Made by a program: the position numbers and the translations under genes | The notes under the pieces: model-generated | What the model saw: the letters and a program-made list of their open reading frames with translations, nothing else | What the model was told of the DNA's origin: nothing | Database searches by the model: none | In this document: piece by piece, positions 25,858 through 33,704 of the stretch | How the letters are laid out: each line of letters starts with the position of its first letter | Position numbering within the stretch: the stretch's first letter is position 1 | Assembly (NCBI GenBank): GCA_942492825.1 | Contig: OW818635.1 | Coordinates: 1,116,001 to 1,180,000 of the forward strand | Source: GWE2-51-13 sp942492825 | GTDB taxonomy: Bacteria; Bacillota_I; Bacilli_A; Erysipelotrichales; Erysipelotrichaceae | Direction: 5' to 3' | DNA: 64,000 nt

Positions 25858-26861
25858 CGTGCGACCCTCGCTTTCAACTTACCCCAAAGTTTCTTAAAGT
25901 CGTTGCCGATGTAAATCAGCCCTCGGGGATAGAATAAGATGACTAAGATGATCAGGATTCCGTTAACGATGTAGGCGAAGCCCGGCATCGTACCGAAATA
26001 CGGGATTTGTTTGAGGAAGAGGTCCGGCATCGCAAAGACCACGAAGGCTCCCAATACCGTTCCATAGAGATTCCGTACACCGCCGATGATAATGACTGCC
26101 AAGATATTCAGCGACATTCCCAAGGTCCAGGTTGCCGGATAGGTATACTTGATGAAGCTCATATACAAGACACCGGACAGCGCCGCAAGGCTGGTGGCCA
26201 ATGCGAATGCGACCAAGCGATACTTAAGAAGATTGACGCCCATCGCTTGGGCGGCGGCTTCGCTGCCACGCATGGCATTGAGAGCACGTCCCATTTGACC
26301 GTTGATCAGGTTGTTGACGAGGATCATGACGGCGATCAAGAAGAAGACCAGTAGTATATAGGTCGTGTACTTGTCCAAGGTGATGAATCCTAAGAGTTTC
26401 GGATACGCCGCGGATTTCCCGGAGAAACCGTTGGTGAACCAACCGAGTTCCTCGAAGGATTTACGCAAGATCTCAGAAACGCTTAGAGTCGCGATGGCTA
26501 GATACAAGCCTTCGATACGCAGGGAGATCAGCCCGACCAAAACCCCGACAAGCAGCGGAATCGCCAATCCGAGTAGCAAACTGACTTCAAACGGTAACTT
26601 CAAGTTGACCGTGACATAGGCGGCGATATATGCGCCCAACCCCATGAATCCGGCGGTACCCAATGAAATCAATCCCGACCACCCTAACAACAGATTGAGT
26701 CCGATGGCGGCGACGGAATAGATGAGAACCGAACCGATCAAGGTAAGGTAGGAGTTACGTAAGATGCCGAGTTCGATCCATAAAGGCAAGGTACAGAGAA
26801 CGAGACCGAAAATGAGGTAACTTAAATTCTGATTCTTTTTCAAGTTAAGTTTGATTTTCAT
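25854..26861 (-). CDS. livM: LIV-type ABC transporter permease (LivM-like)
   Basis: This 335-residue protein has about eight to ten hydrophobic segments and the LivM motifs LLLGWSGLISLGTAGFMGLGAY (spread) and MRGSEAAAQAMGVN, the coupling loop that touches the ATPase. AGGA precedes the ATG. It lies between livH and livG in the usual order and forms the pore with LivH. Confidence 0.92.
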   Translation of the reverse strand: MKIKLNLKKNQNLSYLIFGLVLCTLPLWIELGILRNSYLTLIGSVLIYSVAAIGLNLLLGWSGLISLGTAGFMGLGAYIAAYVTVNLKLPFEVSLLLGLAIPLLVGVLVGLISLRIEGLYLAIATLSVSEILRKSFEELGWFTNGFSGKSAAYPKLLGFITLDKYTTYILLVFFLIAVMILVNNLINGQMGRALNAMRGSEAAAQAMGVNLLKYRLVAFALATSLAALSGVLYMSFIKYTYPATWTLGMSLNILAVIIIGGVRNLYGTVLGAFVVFAMPDLFLKQIPYFGTMPGFAYIVNGILIILVILFYPRGLIYIGNDFKKLWGKLKARVAR

Positions 26862-26869
26862 CGCCGTTC

Positions 26870-27745
26870 CTACACTTTCTTGATGATCTTTTTGCCGATC
26901 AGGCCGTAGGGGCGGAATACGATGAAGATCAGGATTCCGACATAAAGCAATTGTTCACCCCACACGGAGGAAACATAATAGACCAAGAGATTCTTGACGA
27001 TCCCGATGATGTAAGCGCCCAAGACCGGACCGTAGAAGGTTTGAAAGCCACCCAATACACACGCGATCAAGGCATTGAGTTGAACACCATCCATCAGGTT
27101 TAAGTTGACGGAAGTAAAGGGTGCGGTCATGACGCCGGCCAAGACACCCAAGGCACCGGCGATCGCCCATGCGACCAAGGTCACTGTTTTCGTAGGTACG
27201 CCCATCAAACGGGCGGTCGCTTCGTTGGAAGCCGTCGTACGGATCGCCAAGCCCCATTTGGTTTTCTGGAGGATATAGAAGAGAACCCCCATGAGAATCA
27301 ACCCGAACGAGATATTGAAGATACCGTTATAGGAGATCGACGCCCCACCGATGGAAACCGCGCCGTTGGGCAGGATCGCAGGAAGATTGAGCGGGTCGAC
27401 ACCGAAGAGAAACGGAGAGACCCCTACGAAAATCATAATCAAGCCTAAGGTAATGATCTGTTTTGAGATCGGAGCGACTTTCTTAGTATGGCGAATGATG
27501 ATGAAGTCAACCAGAAAACCGGAAATCAGCGCGGTGGTCACACCACCCAGGATCGCCATCCATAAGGGCATCTTCGCGGAAGTGAAGAGATAGGTAACGA
27601 CGAAGGTATTGAACATCCCCATCGCACCTTGGGCGAAATGGGTGATGTTTGACGTACGGTAAATAATGATGATCCCTAAAGCCGCCAATGCGTAGATACT
27701 CCCTGTTTCAAGGGAACGAAGCACGAGTTGGAGGAAGGTACTCAC
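26870..27745 (-). CDS. livH: LIV-type ABC transporter permease (LivH-like), GTG start
   Basis: This 291-residue membrane protein has LivH features: SIYALAALGIIIIYRTSN near the N-terminus and the coupling motif TASNEATARLMGV. The start is GTG at 27745, overlapping the preceding stop as GTGA, with GGGGGAG 6 nt upstream; a TTG at 27760 is less likely. It is the first transporter gene after the KASIII-like gene and is translationally coupled to it, tying transport to the acyl-CoA enzymes. Confidence 0.9.
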   Translation of the reverse strand: MSTFLQLVLRSLETGSIYALAALGIIIIYRTSNITHFAQGAMGMFNTFVVTYLFTSAKMPLWMAILGGVTTALISGFLVDFIIIRHTKKVAPISKQIITLGLIMIFVGVSPFLFGVDPLNLPAILPNGAVSIGGASISYNGIFNISFGLILMGVLFYILQKTKWGLAIRTTASNEATARLMGVPTKTVTLVAWAIAGALGVLAGVMTAPFTSVNLNLMDGVQLNALIACVLGGFQTFYGPVLGAYIIGIVKNLLVYYVSSVWGEQLLYVGILIFIVFRPYGLIGKKIIKKV

Positions 27746-28770
27746 TGCGCGCTCCCCCAACGGACGATGTTGGCCGCCCAGACATAGCCGATTCCGGCTG
27801 CGATCATACAGACGACAGATCCGTCGGTGATTTTACCTTCGCGAAGTCCAAGATATAAGGAGAGGATTTGGTCGACTTGGCCGATATGACCATAGTTTTC
27901 CAAATAAACGGTTTGGTTTTCGGTAAGACCGAGATCCTTCAGCATCCCGAGATGTCCGGAACGTTTGATATGCAAGATATCCAGATAATCGATTTCTTCA
28001 CGGGTCAGGTTGGATTTCTTGAGCGCTTGATCGATACATTTCATCCAGTTGGCCGAGGAGACCGCGTTGAGACGATCTTTCATCTTCTGCGGTTCCATGA
28101 GTCGTAATGATTTATACCCTTGGGTTACGTTATCGGCGTTGAAAGGTTGGTTGATCCCACCGATCTCGACCCCTGCGGTTCGCGCGAGCGATCCGTCGGC
28201 GACCAAATGACTGCCTAAGAGCAGATTCTTGTTTGCGTTCTTCTTGAGTAAGATCGCCCCGCCGCCGGCACCTAAGTTGTACATCATGGACATATCCTTA
28301 TCGGTATAGTCCACGAAATCGCCGTTACGGTAACCGCCGGCGACCAAAACAACCTTGATATCATCATCGGCGATCAACATATCTTTCGCCATTTTCATCG
28401 CGGCGACCGAAGTGCAGCACCGATTCTGAACATCGATGCCCCACGCGTTGACAGCTTGGATGCGATCTTGGATATAGAGCGCCGAAGTAGTGAGCGGATA
28501 CTCTTTCCATTCTTCGCCGAAACACAAGATGACGTCGATTTCTTCCGGTTTGACATCGGAATTTTTCAGACAGTCCAGCGCAGCTAATGCGCCCATTTCC
28601 TGTGTTCCGTCATGGGGTCCGGGAATCGTTTTTTGGACGATGCCCAACTTGTCGATGACGGCTTGCGTCGACCAGACGCCTTGGGTCGCGGCGGATATTT
28701 CGGCCGCGCTCATCGTCGTTTCGGGAAGATAGACTCCGATCCCGACGATCCCTACGTTTACGTTTGACAT
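27742..28770 (-). CDS. divergent KASIII-like thiolase-fold enzyme
   Basis: This 342-residue thiolase-fold protein resembles FabH/KASIII: Cys118 in DVQNRCCTS at the nucleophile position, and His267 in ILHIKR where FabH has PHQAN. The third FabH catalytic residue, Asn in YGNTS, is replaced by His295 (YGHIG). The family spans FabH, HMG-CoA synthase-like and BioZ-like enzymes. With no FabH elsewhere in the window it could prime fatty-acid synthesis, but its coupling to transporter and acyl-CoA genes suggests action on the imported acid's CoA ester. Function is therefore open. Confidence 0.75.
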   Translation of the reverse strand: MSNVNVGIVGIGVYLPETTMSAAEISAATQGVWSTQAVIDKLGIVQKTIPGPHDGTQEMGALAALDCLKNSDVKPEEIDVILCFGEEWKEYPLTTSALYIQDRIQAVNAWGIDVQNRCCTSVAAMKMAKDMLIADDDIKVVLVAGGYRNGDFVDYTDKDMSMMYNLGAGGGAILLKKNANKNLLLGSHLVADGSLARTAGVEIGGINQPFNADNVTQGYKSLRLMEPQKMKDRLNAVSSANWMKCIDQALKKSNLTREEIDYLDILHIKRSGHLGMLKDLGLTENQTVYLENYGHIGQVDQILSLYLGLREGKITDGSVVCMIAAGIGYVWAANIVRWGSAQ

Positions 28771-28789
28771 ATGAAACCTCCTCTAGGGG

Positions 28790-29680
28790 CTAAAAATGCG
28801 ACTTCAAGGTTGTGATGAATAAATCGAGATCGTCCGTCACGACGGAGTGTCCGGCGTTTTCGAAGGTGATCAATTGCGCACGATCGCCGAAGTATTGTTT
28901 CATTTCGACGGCCATGGTATATGGAACGACTTTGTCTTTCGCACCATGCATTATATAGATGGGGCATTTTACCAAGTCCATCCGACCCGATCCCGGCACG
29001 ACGCCGTTGTGATCATGGGTGAAATTGAACGTCAGTAAACTGTAATCCACATCGACCAAATTGCGTTGTTTCAGCATCGCTTCCAAATATTCATCGTAAT
29101 CCGCTTCGTTGGGTTGGACTTGGTCGTAGATGACCGCATTCCAAATCGCTTTCAGTAATCCTTTGTCTTTGTTTGCATATGCATTAAGAATAGGAAGAAC
29201 TTGAACCGGATCTATCGCGATTTCTTCCTTGGTGGTGAGAAGTTGCGTCAAGATCGGCTGGTATTTTTCATCCTTCTTAAACATCGGATACCCTTTGATG
29301 CCGACTGAGTCCAACAAGAACAATTTCTTGACGCGATCGGGCATGTCGGCTGCGATTTCAAGGGCGATCCCGCCCCCGGTCGACCATCCAAGAAGATGGA
29401 AGTCGCGCAGATCCAAGGCTTCGATCCAGGCTTCGACGTCGATTGCGAAGTCATGAAGAGAATCGAGGGGTTTCCCATAGGAGGAATCCCCGAAACCGCG
29501 CAGATCGACCGCATAGACGCGATGATCGGCTTCGAGTTTCTCCATCGTGGTTTGAAAATGGGCGGAAGAAGACATATTCCCATGAACGAGAACGACGATG
29601 TCACCGGTTTCGCCGGCTTGGCGATAAGCGACGGTTTCACCGTTACGTAAATTGAATGTCTTGACCGGATAATTTTTCAT
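28790..29680 (-). CDS. alpha/beta hydrolase
   Basis: This 296-residue alpha/beta hydrolase has the oxyanion motif VLVHGNMSS, nucleophile elbow GWSTGGG, Asp in HGAKDKVVP and His in NAGHSVV, a complete catalytic set. No signal peptide. Sequence style resembles esterases and C-C hydrolases of the same fold. It shares the bases TAATG with the upstream reductase gene, so it is coupled to it. Together with the second hydrolase of the operon it suggests an imported ester or a thioester as substrate. Confidence 0.82.
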   Translation of the reverse strand: MKNYPVKTFNLRNGETVAYRQAGETGDIVVLVHGNMSSSAHFQTTMEKLEADHRVYAVDLRGFGDSSYGKPLDSLHDFAIDVEAWIEALDLRDFHLLGWSTGGGIALEIAADMPDRVKKLFLLDSVGIKGYPMFKKDEKYQPILTQLLTTKEEIAIDPVQVLPILNAYANKDKGLLKAIWNAVIYDQVQPNEADYDEYLEAMLKQRNLVDVDYSLLTFNFTHDHNGVVPGSGRMDLVKCPIYIMHGAKDKVVPYTMAVEMKQYFGDRAQLITFENAGHSVVTDDLDLFITTLKSHF

Positions 29681-30399
29681 TAGAGTCGCATGCCTCCGTT
29701 GACCTCAAGCACATGGCCGGTCACATACGAGGCTTCATCGGATGCTAGAAACAAGGCCGCATCGGCGATTTCTTCCGGTTGACCTAAACGACCTAACATC
29801 GTCAGACCGGCGAATTTATCCAAAAGATCCTGCGGAACCGTTTTTAGGATATCCGTCATGATGTAGCCCGGCGCGATCGCGTTGACGCGGACGTTTCCGC
29901 CCTTCATCGCGAATTCTTTCGCCCAAGTCTTCGTCAATCCGATGACGCCGGCTTTCGTCGCGGCGTAATTCGCTTGACCGATGTTTCCGTAGACTCCGAC
30001 GACCGAAGAGATATTGATGATGGAACCGCCGCCGTTAGCTTGCATTTGCGGACCGATATGACGGGTTAAGTTGAAGACCCCTTTTAAGTTGACGGCGATG
30101 ACCGCATCCCACATGTCGTCGGTCATTTTACGCGTTAGGGCATCTTTGGTGATCCCGGCGTTGTTGACGAGGATATCGATTTTCCCATACTTGGCGATGG
30201 CGTAATCGAAGCAGGTTTTGCACGCTTCGCTGTCGGTAACGTTGAGAACATATCCTTCGACGTTATCATGTTGGTAGACCAGCGGTCCCATGTCGGCGGC
30301 GATGACGCGCGCTCCTTGGTTGGCGAACCGCAATGCCATGGCTTGGCCCAATCCGCGGGCTCCGCCGGTGATGAGCGCAACTTTTCCTTGTAGACGCAT
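29680..30399 (-). CDS. SDR-type 3-oxoacyl-CoA reductase (FabG/PhaB-like)
   Basis: This 239-residue SDR has TGGARGLG, NNAG, ISSVVG, YAATKAG and the C-terminal NGG. It is FabG-like but sits directly after thiolase, the arrangement of PhaB acetoacetyl-CoA reductases, which form (R)-3-hydroxybutyryl-CoA. No Hbd-type 3-hydroxybutyryl-CoA dehydrogenase is present. The matching (R)-specific MaoC hydratase lies on the divergent operon. The (R) stereochemistry is inferred from families, not shown. Confidence 0.82.
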   Translation of the reverse strand: MRLQGKVALITGGARGLGQAMALRFANQGARVIAADMGPLVYQHDNVEGYVLNVTDSEACKTCFDYAIAKYGKIDILVNNAGITKDALTRKMTDDMWDAVIAVNLKGVFNLTRHIGPQMQANGGGSIINISSVVGVYGNIGQANYAATKAGVIGLTKTWAKEFAMKGGNVRVNAIAPGYIMTDILKTVPQDLLDKFAGLTMLGRLGQPEEIADAALFLASDEASYVTGHVLEVNGGMRL

Positions 30400-30414
30400 A
30401 AGTGTTTCCTCCCT

Positions 30415-31623
30415 TTATGCTTTCTTTACGATGACGGCCGTTCCCATGCCTCCGCCGATACACAGCGAAGCTAGTCCGTAGGTCGCATCTGATTTTTTTA
30501 ATAACTCATGAACTAACGTAACCAGAATTCGATTCCCGCTGGCGCCGACCGGATGGCCTAAGGCGATCGCACCGCCGTTGGGATTGGTTTTCGCCAGGAT
30601 TTCATCCTCGCTGACACCATGTTCTAAGCTAAGTTCGTGGACCACACCCAAGGCTTGGGCTGCGAACGCTTCATTGAGTTCCAAGACATCCATGTCACTG
30701 AGTTTGAGATTCGCCATATTAAGGGCGTTACGAATGGCGGGTGTGGGACCGAGACCCATTAAGGTCGGCGATACGCCACCTTGACCGATCGCGATGATTT
30801 CAACCAATGGTTTTAATCCATATTGCTTTAAAGCTTCTTCACTTACCACCATGACCGCCGAAGCGCCATCATTGATGCCCGAAGAAGAACCAGCGGTCAC
30901 CGTTCCGTCCTTTTTGAAGGCCGGACGTAAACTCGCTAATTTCGCAAGATCCGTTTTACGATTGGGATATTCATCCGTATCGAAGATGACCGTTTCTTTC
31001 CCGACTTTTACTTCCATCGGGACGATTTCATCTTTAAATGCTCCTGAATCAACGGCTTTGATTGCTTTTTGTTGGGACAAGATCGAGAATTCATCTTGCC
31101 TTTCCCGTGTGATTCCATACTTTGAGGCGATGTTTTCAGCGGTGACACCCATGTGTTGACCATCGAAGGCATCCCACAAGGCATCCGTCAGCATATGATC
31201 TTTCATTGTGATATCGCCCATCTTGATGCCGGTACGAACTTCCTTGGGCATCAGAAACGGCGCTTGACTCATGTTTTCCGTGCCGCCGGCGATAATGACG
31301 TTGGCGAACCCGGCTTTGATGTTTGCGACCGCGCTCATGACGGTTTTCATTCCGCTACCGCAAACCATGTTGACACCATAGGCCGGGACATGTTCACTGA
31401 TGCCGGCTTTGATCGAAGCTTGGCGGGCGACCCCTTGGCCTTGTCCGGCCGGAAGGATGTTTCCGAGAATCACTTCGTCGATGACATTGGGATCGATGTT
31501 TGTTTGGTCTAATAAAGCTTTGATGACGGCGGCACCCATCTCTGAGGCACCGGTGGCTTTTAGGGAACCAAGATGCGATCCCAGGGCGGTCCGTCGTGCG
31601 GCGACGATATAAACTTTATTCAT
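30415..31623 (-). CDS. thlA: acetyl-CoA C-acetyltransferase (thiolase)
   Basis: This 402-residue thiolase II has Cys88 in MVCGSGM, NEAFAAQ, the His in GHPVGASG and the second Cys in LCIGGGMG. It condenses two acetyl-CoA to acetoacetyl-CoA or runs in reverse. TGGAGG precedes the ATG at 31623. It is the first gene of a long operon through to the second hydrolase. A promoter, a TGAA-N6-TTCA dyad and a second GAGAA/TTCTC dyad lie in its leader. Confidence 0.95.
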   Translation of the reverse strand: MNKVYIVAARRTALGSHLGSLKATGASEMGAAVIKALLDQTNIDPNVIDEVILGNILPAGQGQGVARQASIKAGISEHVPAYGVNMVCGSGMKTVMSAVANIKAGFANVIIAGGTENMSQAPFLMPKEVRTGIKMGDITMKDHMLTDALWDAFDGQHMGVTAENIASKYGITRERQDEFSILSQQKAIKAVDSGAFKDEIVPMEVKVGKETVIFDTDEYPNRKTDLAKLASLRPAFKKDGTVTAGSSSGINDGASAVMVVSEEALKQYGLKPLVEIIAIGQGGVSPTLMGLGPTPAIRNALNMANLKLSDMDVLELNEAFAAQALGVVHELSLEHGVSEDEILAKTNPNGGAIALGHPVGASGNRILVTLVHELLKKSDATYGLASLCIGGGMGTAVIVKKA

Positions 31624-31651
31624 TGTTAGTTCCTCCACGGTTGAGATCGAA

Positions 31652-31667
31652 TGAGAATTCGTTCTCA
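31652..31667. promoter_or_regulatory. 16-bp dyad in the thlA leader
   Basis: TGAGAA-TTCG-TTCTCA is a perfect 6+6 inverted repeat around 4 bases. It could be a second operator or, in RNA, a 6-bp hairpin with a tetraloop. It lies between the first operator and the thlA SD. Confidence 0.55.
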
Positions 31668-31671
31668 AATA

Positions 31672-31685
31672 TGAAACATGATTCA
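31672..31685. promoter_or_regulatory. operator A (TGAA-N6-TTCA) of the thlA operon
   Basis: TGAAACATGATTCA, embedded in ATGAA-N5-ATTCA. The same dyad occurs at 31804 and 33231. It lies just downstream of the thlA promoter -10, the usual place for repression. Confidence 0.65.
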
Positions 31686-31698
31686 CATTGCATATATA

Positions 31699-31726
31699 GC
31701 GTAATCGAAGTCCAAGACTTTGTCAA
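31699..31726 (-). promoter_or_regulatory. candidate promoter of the thlA operon
   Basis: A perfect TTGACA (31726-31721), then a 17-nt spacer to TACGCT (31703-31698 region). The TATATA a few bases further on is the alternative -10, with a 22-nt spacer. The -35 is firm and the -10 uncertain. Confidence 0.5.
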
Positions 31727-31766
31727 CACGAAGATGTAAGCGTTTACTTTATTCTTCGAAGAGCAC

Positions 31767-31796
31767 TTGACAAGACCTTGGATCGGAGGTTACACT
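31767..31796 (+). promoter_or_regulatory. candidate plus-strand promoter upstream of ackA
   Basis: TTGACA (31767-31772), 18-nt spacer, TACACT (31791-31796). The next dyad operator starts 8 nt downstream. It would give ackA a leader of about 185 nt. Confidence 0.55.
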
Positions 31797-31803
31797 TGCT
31801 ATA

Positions 31804-31817
31804 TGAATGTTGATTCA
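31804..31817. promoter_or_regulatory. operator B (TGAA-N6-TTCA) upstream of ackA
   Basis: TGAATGTTGATTCA within ATGAA-N5-ATTCAT. It directly follows the -10 of the plus-strand promoter, like sites A and C. Confidence 0.65.
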
Positions 31818-31951
31818 TGTTTCAGATGACTCTATCATAAAGGCGACCTTTGAAAAATGCAAGCGATTTCATAAATATTTTTTATGAAGCGTAAATCATC
31901 CATTCAAGTGTCACCTTTTAACAGGAATCAACCTCGTTACAGGCATTGAAG

Positions 31952-31960
31952 TGGTATACT
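31952..31960 (+). promoter_or_regulatory. extended -10 element of ackA
   Basis: TGGTATACT is an extended -10 (TG-N-TATACT), about 30 nt before the ackA start. There is no good -35. It would be a second, operator-free promoter. Confidence 0.45.
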
Positions 31961-31989
31961 TACATCAGAAAGTACCAGGAGGAAAACGT

Positions 31990-33177
31990 ATGAGTCTGAT
32001 CATGTCATTGAATTCCGGCAGTTCTTCGTTGAAGTTTCAACTCTTCCGGATGCCGGCCGAACTCATGGTCGCGACGGGGTTGGTCGAGCGGATCGGATTG
32101 AAAGATTCCGTGTTCACCTTGAAAATCAACGATCACGAAACCAGTTTGACCCGCGATATCCCGGATCATCGCGAAGCGATCGCAATCGTAATGGAAGCAC
32201 TGAAAACAAGTAAGCTTGTTTCCGAACCCAAAGATGTCGCCGGGGTCGGACATCGCATTGTCCATGGAGGCGAGAAATACGCGACTTCGATCGTCATCGA
32301 TTCCCAGGTCGAGGCGGATATCGAAGCTTTGTGTGACTTGGCACCGTTGCATAATCCCGCCAATCTTTTGGGTGTGCGAGTCATGAAGGAAATCTTGCCG
32401 GAAGCGACACAAGTCGCGGTCTTCGATACCGCATTCCATCAGACGATGGGTCCGGTCAGTTATATGTATCCCCTGCCGTACGAATATTATGAAAAATACG
32501 GAATTCGTAAGTATGGATTCCATGGGACTTCGCACGGTTATGTCACCAAACGCTTGCGCGAAATCTTAGGTTCTGAGAACAGCCGTCGCATCATCAGCTG
32601 TCACTTAGGCAACGGCGGTAGTTTGGCAGCCGTCAAGAACGGCAAGTGCATCAATACGACGATGGGTTTCACCCCCTTGGCCGGCATCATGATGGGAACG
32701 AGAAGCGGCGACATCGACCCTTCCATTCTAGCGTATTTAGCGACCAAGGAAAATCTGAGTCTGCAAGGCGTGACCGATCTTTGCAACAAGAAATCGGGGT
32801 TGTTGGGTGTATCGGGCATTTCTTCCGATATGCGTGATATCGAAGCGGCCGTCCATGCGGGCAGCGCGAAAGCAAAGTTAGCCATGGATATGTATGTCCA
32901 ACGGGTTTGTTCGACTATCGCGGCCTATACCATTCAACTCGGTGGTTGCGATGCGATCTTGTTTACCGCCGGTGTCGGAGAAAATTCGATCCTGATCCGT
33001 CAGTTGATCATCGAAAGTTTGGAAGACTCCCTGCCGATCGAATTGGATCGCCAAGCCAACCATATCAAACGCAAAGAAGCCCGCATTTCAACCAACAGTT
33101 CCAAGATCCAAGTGTGGGTCATTCCGACCAACGAGGAACTTGTGATCGCTCGCGATACCTTCCGGTTGATGAAATAA
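31990..33177 (+). CDS. ackA: acetate kinase
   Basis: This 395-residue acetate kinase has LNSGSSSLKFQL, VFDTAFHQTM, GFHGTSHGY, SCHLGNGGS and the C-terminal FTAGVGENS. It interconverts acetyl phosphate and acetate with ATP yield. CAGGAGG precedes the ATG. No phosphotransacetylase gene is beside it, unusual for ackA. Placement between two acyl-CoA operons sharing an operator suggests joint control of ATP-yielding acid production, alongside the CoA-transferase that recycles acetate. Confidence 0.95.
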   Translation: MSLIMSLNSGSSSLKFQLFRMPAELMVATGLVERIGLKDSVFTLKINDHETSLTRDIPDHREAIAIVMEALKTSKLVSEPKDVAGVGHRIVHGGEKYATSIVIDSQVEADIEALCDLAPLHNPANLLGVRVMKEILPEATQVAVFDTAFHQTMGPVSYMYPLPYEYYEKYGIRKYGFHGTSHGYVTKRLREILGSENSRRIISCHLGNGGSLAAVKNGKCINTTMGFTPLAGIMMGTRSGDIDPSILAYLATKENLSLQGVTDLCNKKSGLLGVSGISSDMRDIEAAVHAGSAKAKLAMDMYVQRVCSTIAAYTIQLGGCDAILFTAGVGENSILIRQLIIESLEDSLPIELDRQANHIKRKEARISTNSSKIQVWVIPTNEELVIARDTFRLMK

Positions 33178-33195
33178 AAAATTCACAAATCTCTC

Positions 33196-33224
33196 TTGAC
33201 AAAGCATTCACAGAGGTCTAACCT
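33196..33224 (+). promoter_or_regulatory. promoter of the maoC-acd-etf operon
   Basis: TTGACA (33196-33201), 17-nt spacer, TAACCT (33219-33224). Operator C begins 6 nt further on. Confidence 0.6.
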
Positions 33225-33230
33225 AAAACA

Positions 33231-33244
33231 TGAACCACCATTCA
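33231..33244. promoter_or_regulatory. operator C (TGAA-N6-TTCA) of the maoC operon
   Basis: TGAACCACCATTCA within CATGAA-N6-TTCATG. Third copy of the dyad, again directly after a TTGACA promoter. Confidence 0.65.
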
Positions 33245-33278
33245 TGTTTTTATTTACATGAGAGAAAGGATAATCATC

Positions 33279-33701
33279 ATGACTAGAGGAAAGACCATCG
33301 AAGAGTTGAAGTTAGGCGAAAGCGCTTCCGTCACCAAAACGATCACCGAAGCGGATGTCTTCGCGTTTGCGGACATCACCGGCGACCATAATCCCGTCCA
33401 TGTCGACGAAGAATTTGCGAAAACGACACCGTTTCAAACCCGGATCGCGCACGGAATGCTTGTGGGATCCTTGTTTTCGACGATTTTGGGAACCACCCTT
33501 CCGGGAAATGGATCCATTTATCTCGGACAAGAGTTGAAATTCGTCCATCCGGTCCGTTTGAACGACACCATTACCGCAACCGTGACCGTCATTGAGAAAA
33601 TCATGGAGAAAAACCGCGTCAAGTTAGAAACCAATGCCTACAATCAGGAAGGACGGCTTGTGATCACCGGCATCGCCACGATCATGCCGACGAAGGCGTA
33701 A
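33279..33701 (+). CDS. MaoC-like (R)-specific enoyl-CoA hydratase
   Basis: This 140-residue hot-dog hydratase has the MaoC/PhaJ active-site motif ITGDHNPVH with Asp36 and His41. Such enzymes interconvert (R)-3-hydroxyacyl-CoA and trans-enoyl-CoA. GAAAGGA stands about 8 nt before the ATG at 33279; an ATG at 33258 lacks a site. It replaces the usual crotonase (Crt) in front of butyryl-CoA dehydrogenase and matches the PhaB-like reductase of the divergent operon. Confidence 0.85.
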   Translation: MTRGKTIEELKLGESASVTKTITEADVFAFADITGDHNPVHVDEEFAKTTPFQTRIAHGMLVGSLFSTILGTTLPGNGSIYLGQELKFVHPVRLNDTITATVTVIEKIMEKNRVKLETNAYNQEGRLVITGIATIMPTKA

Positions 33702-33704
33702 GTT

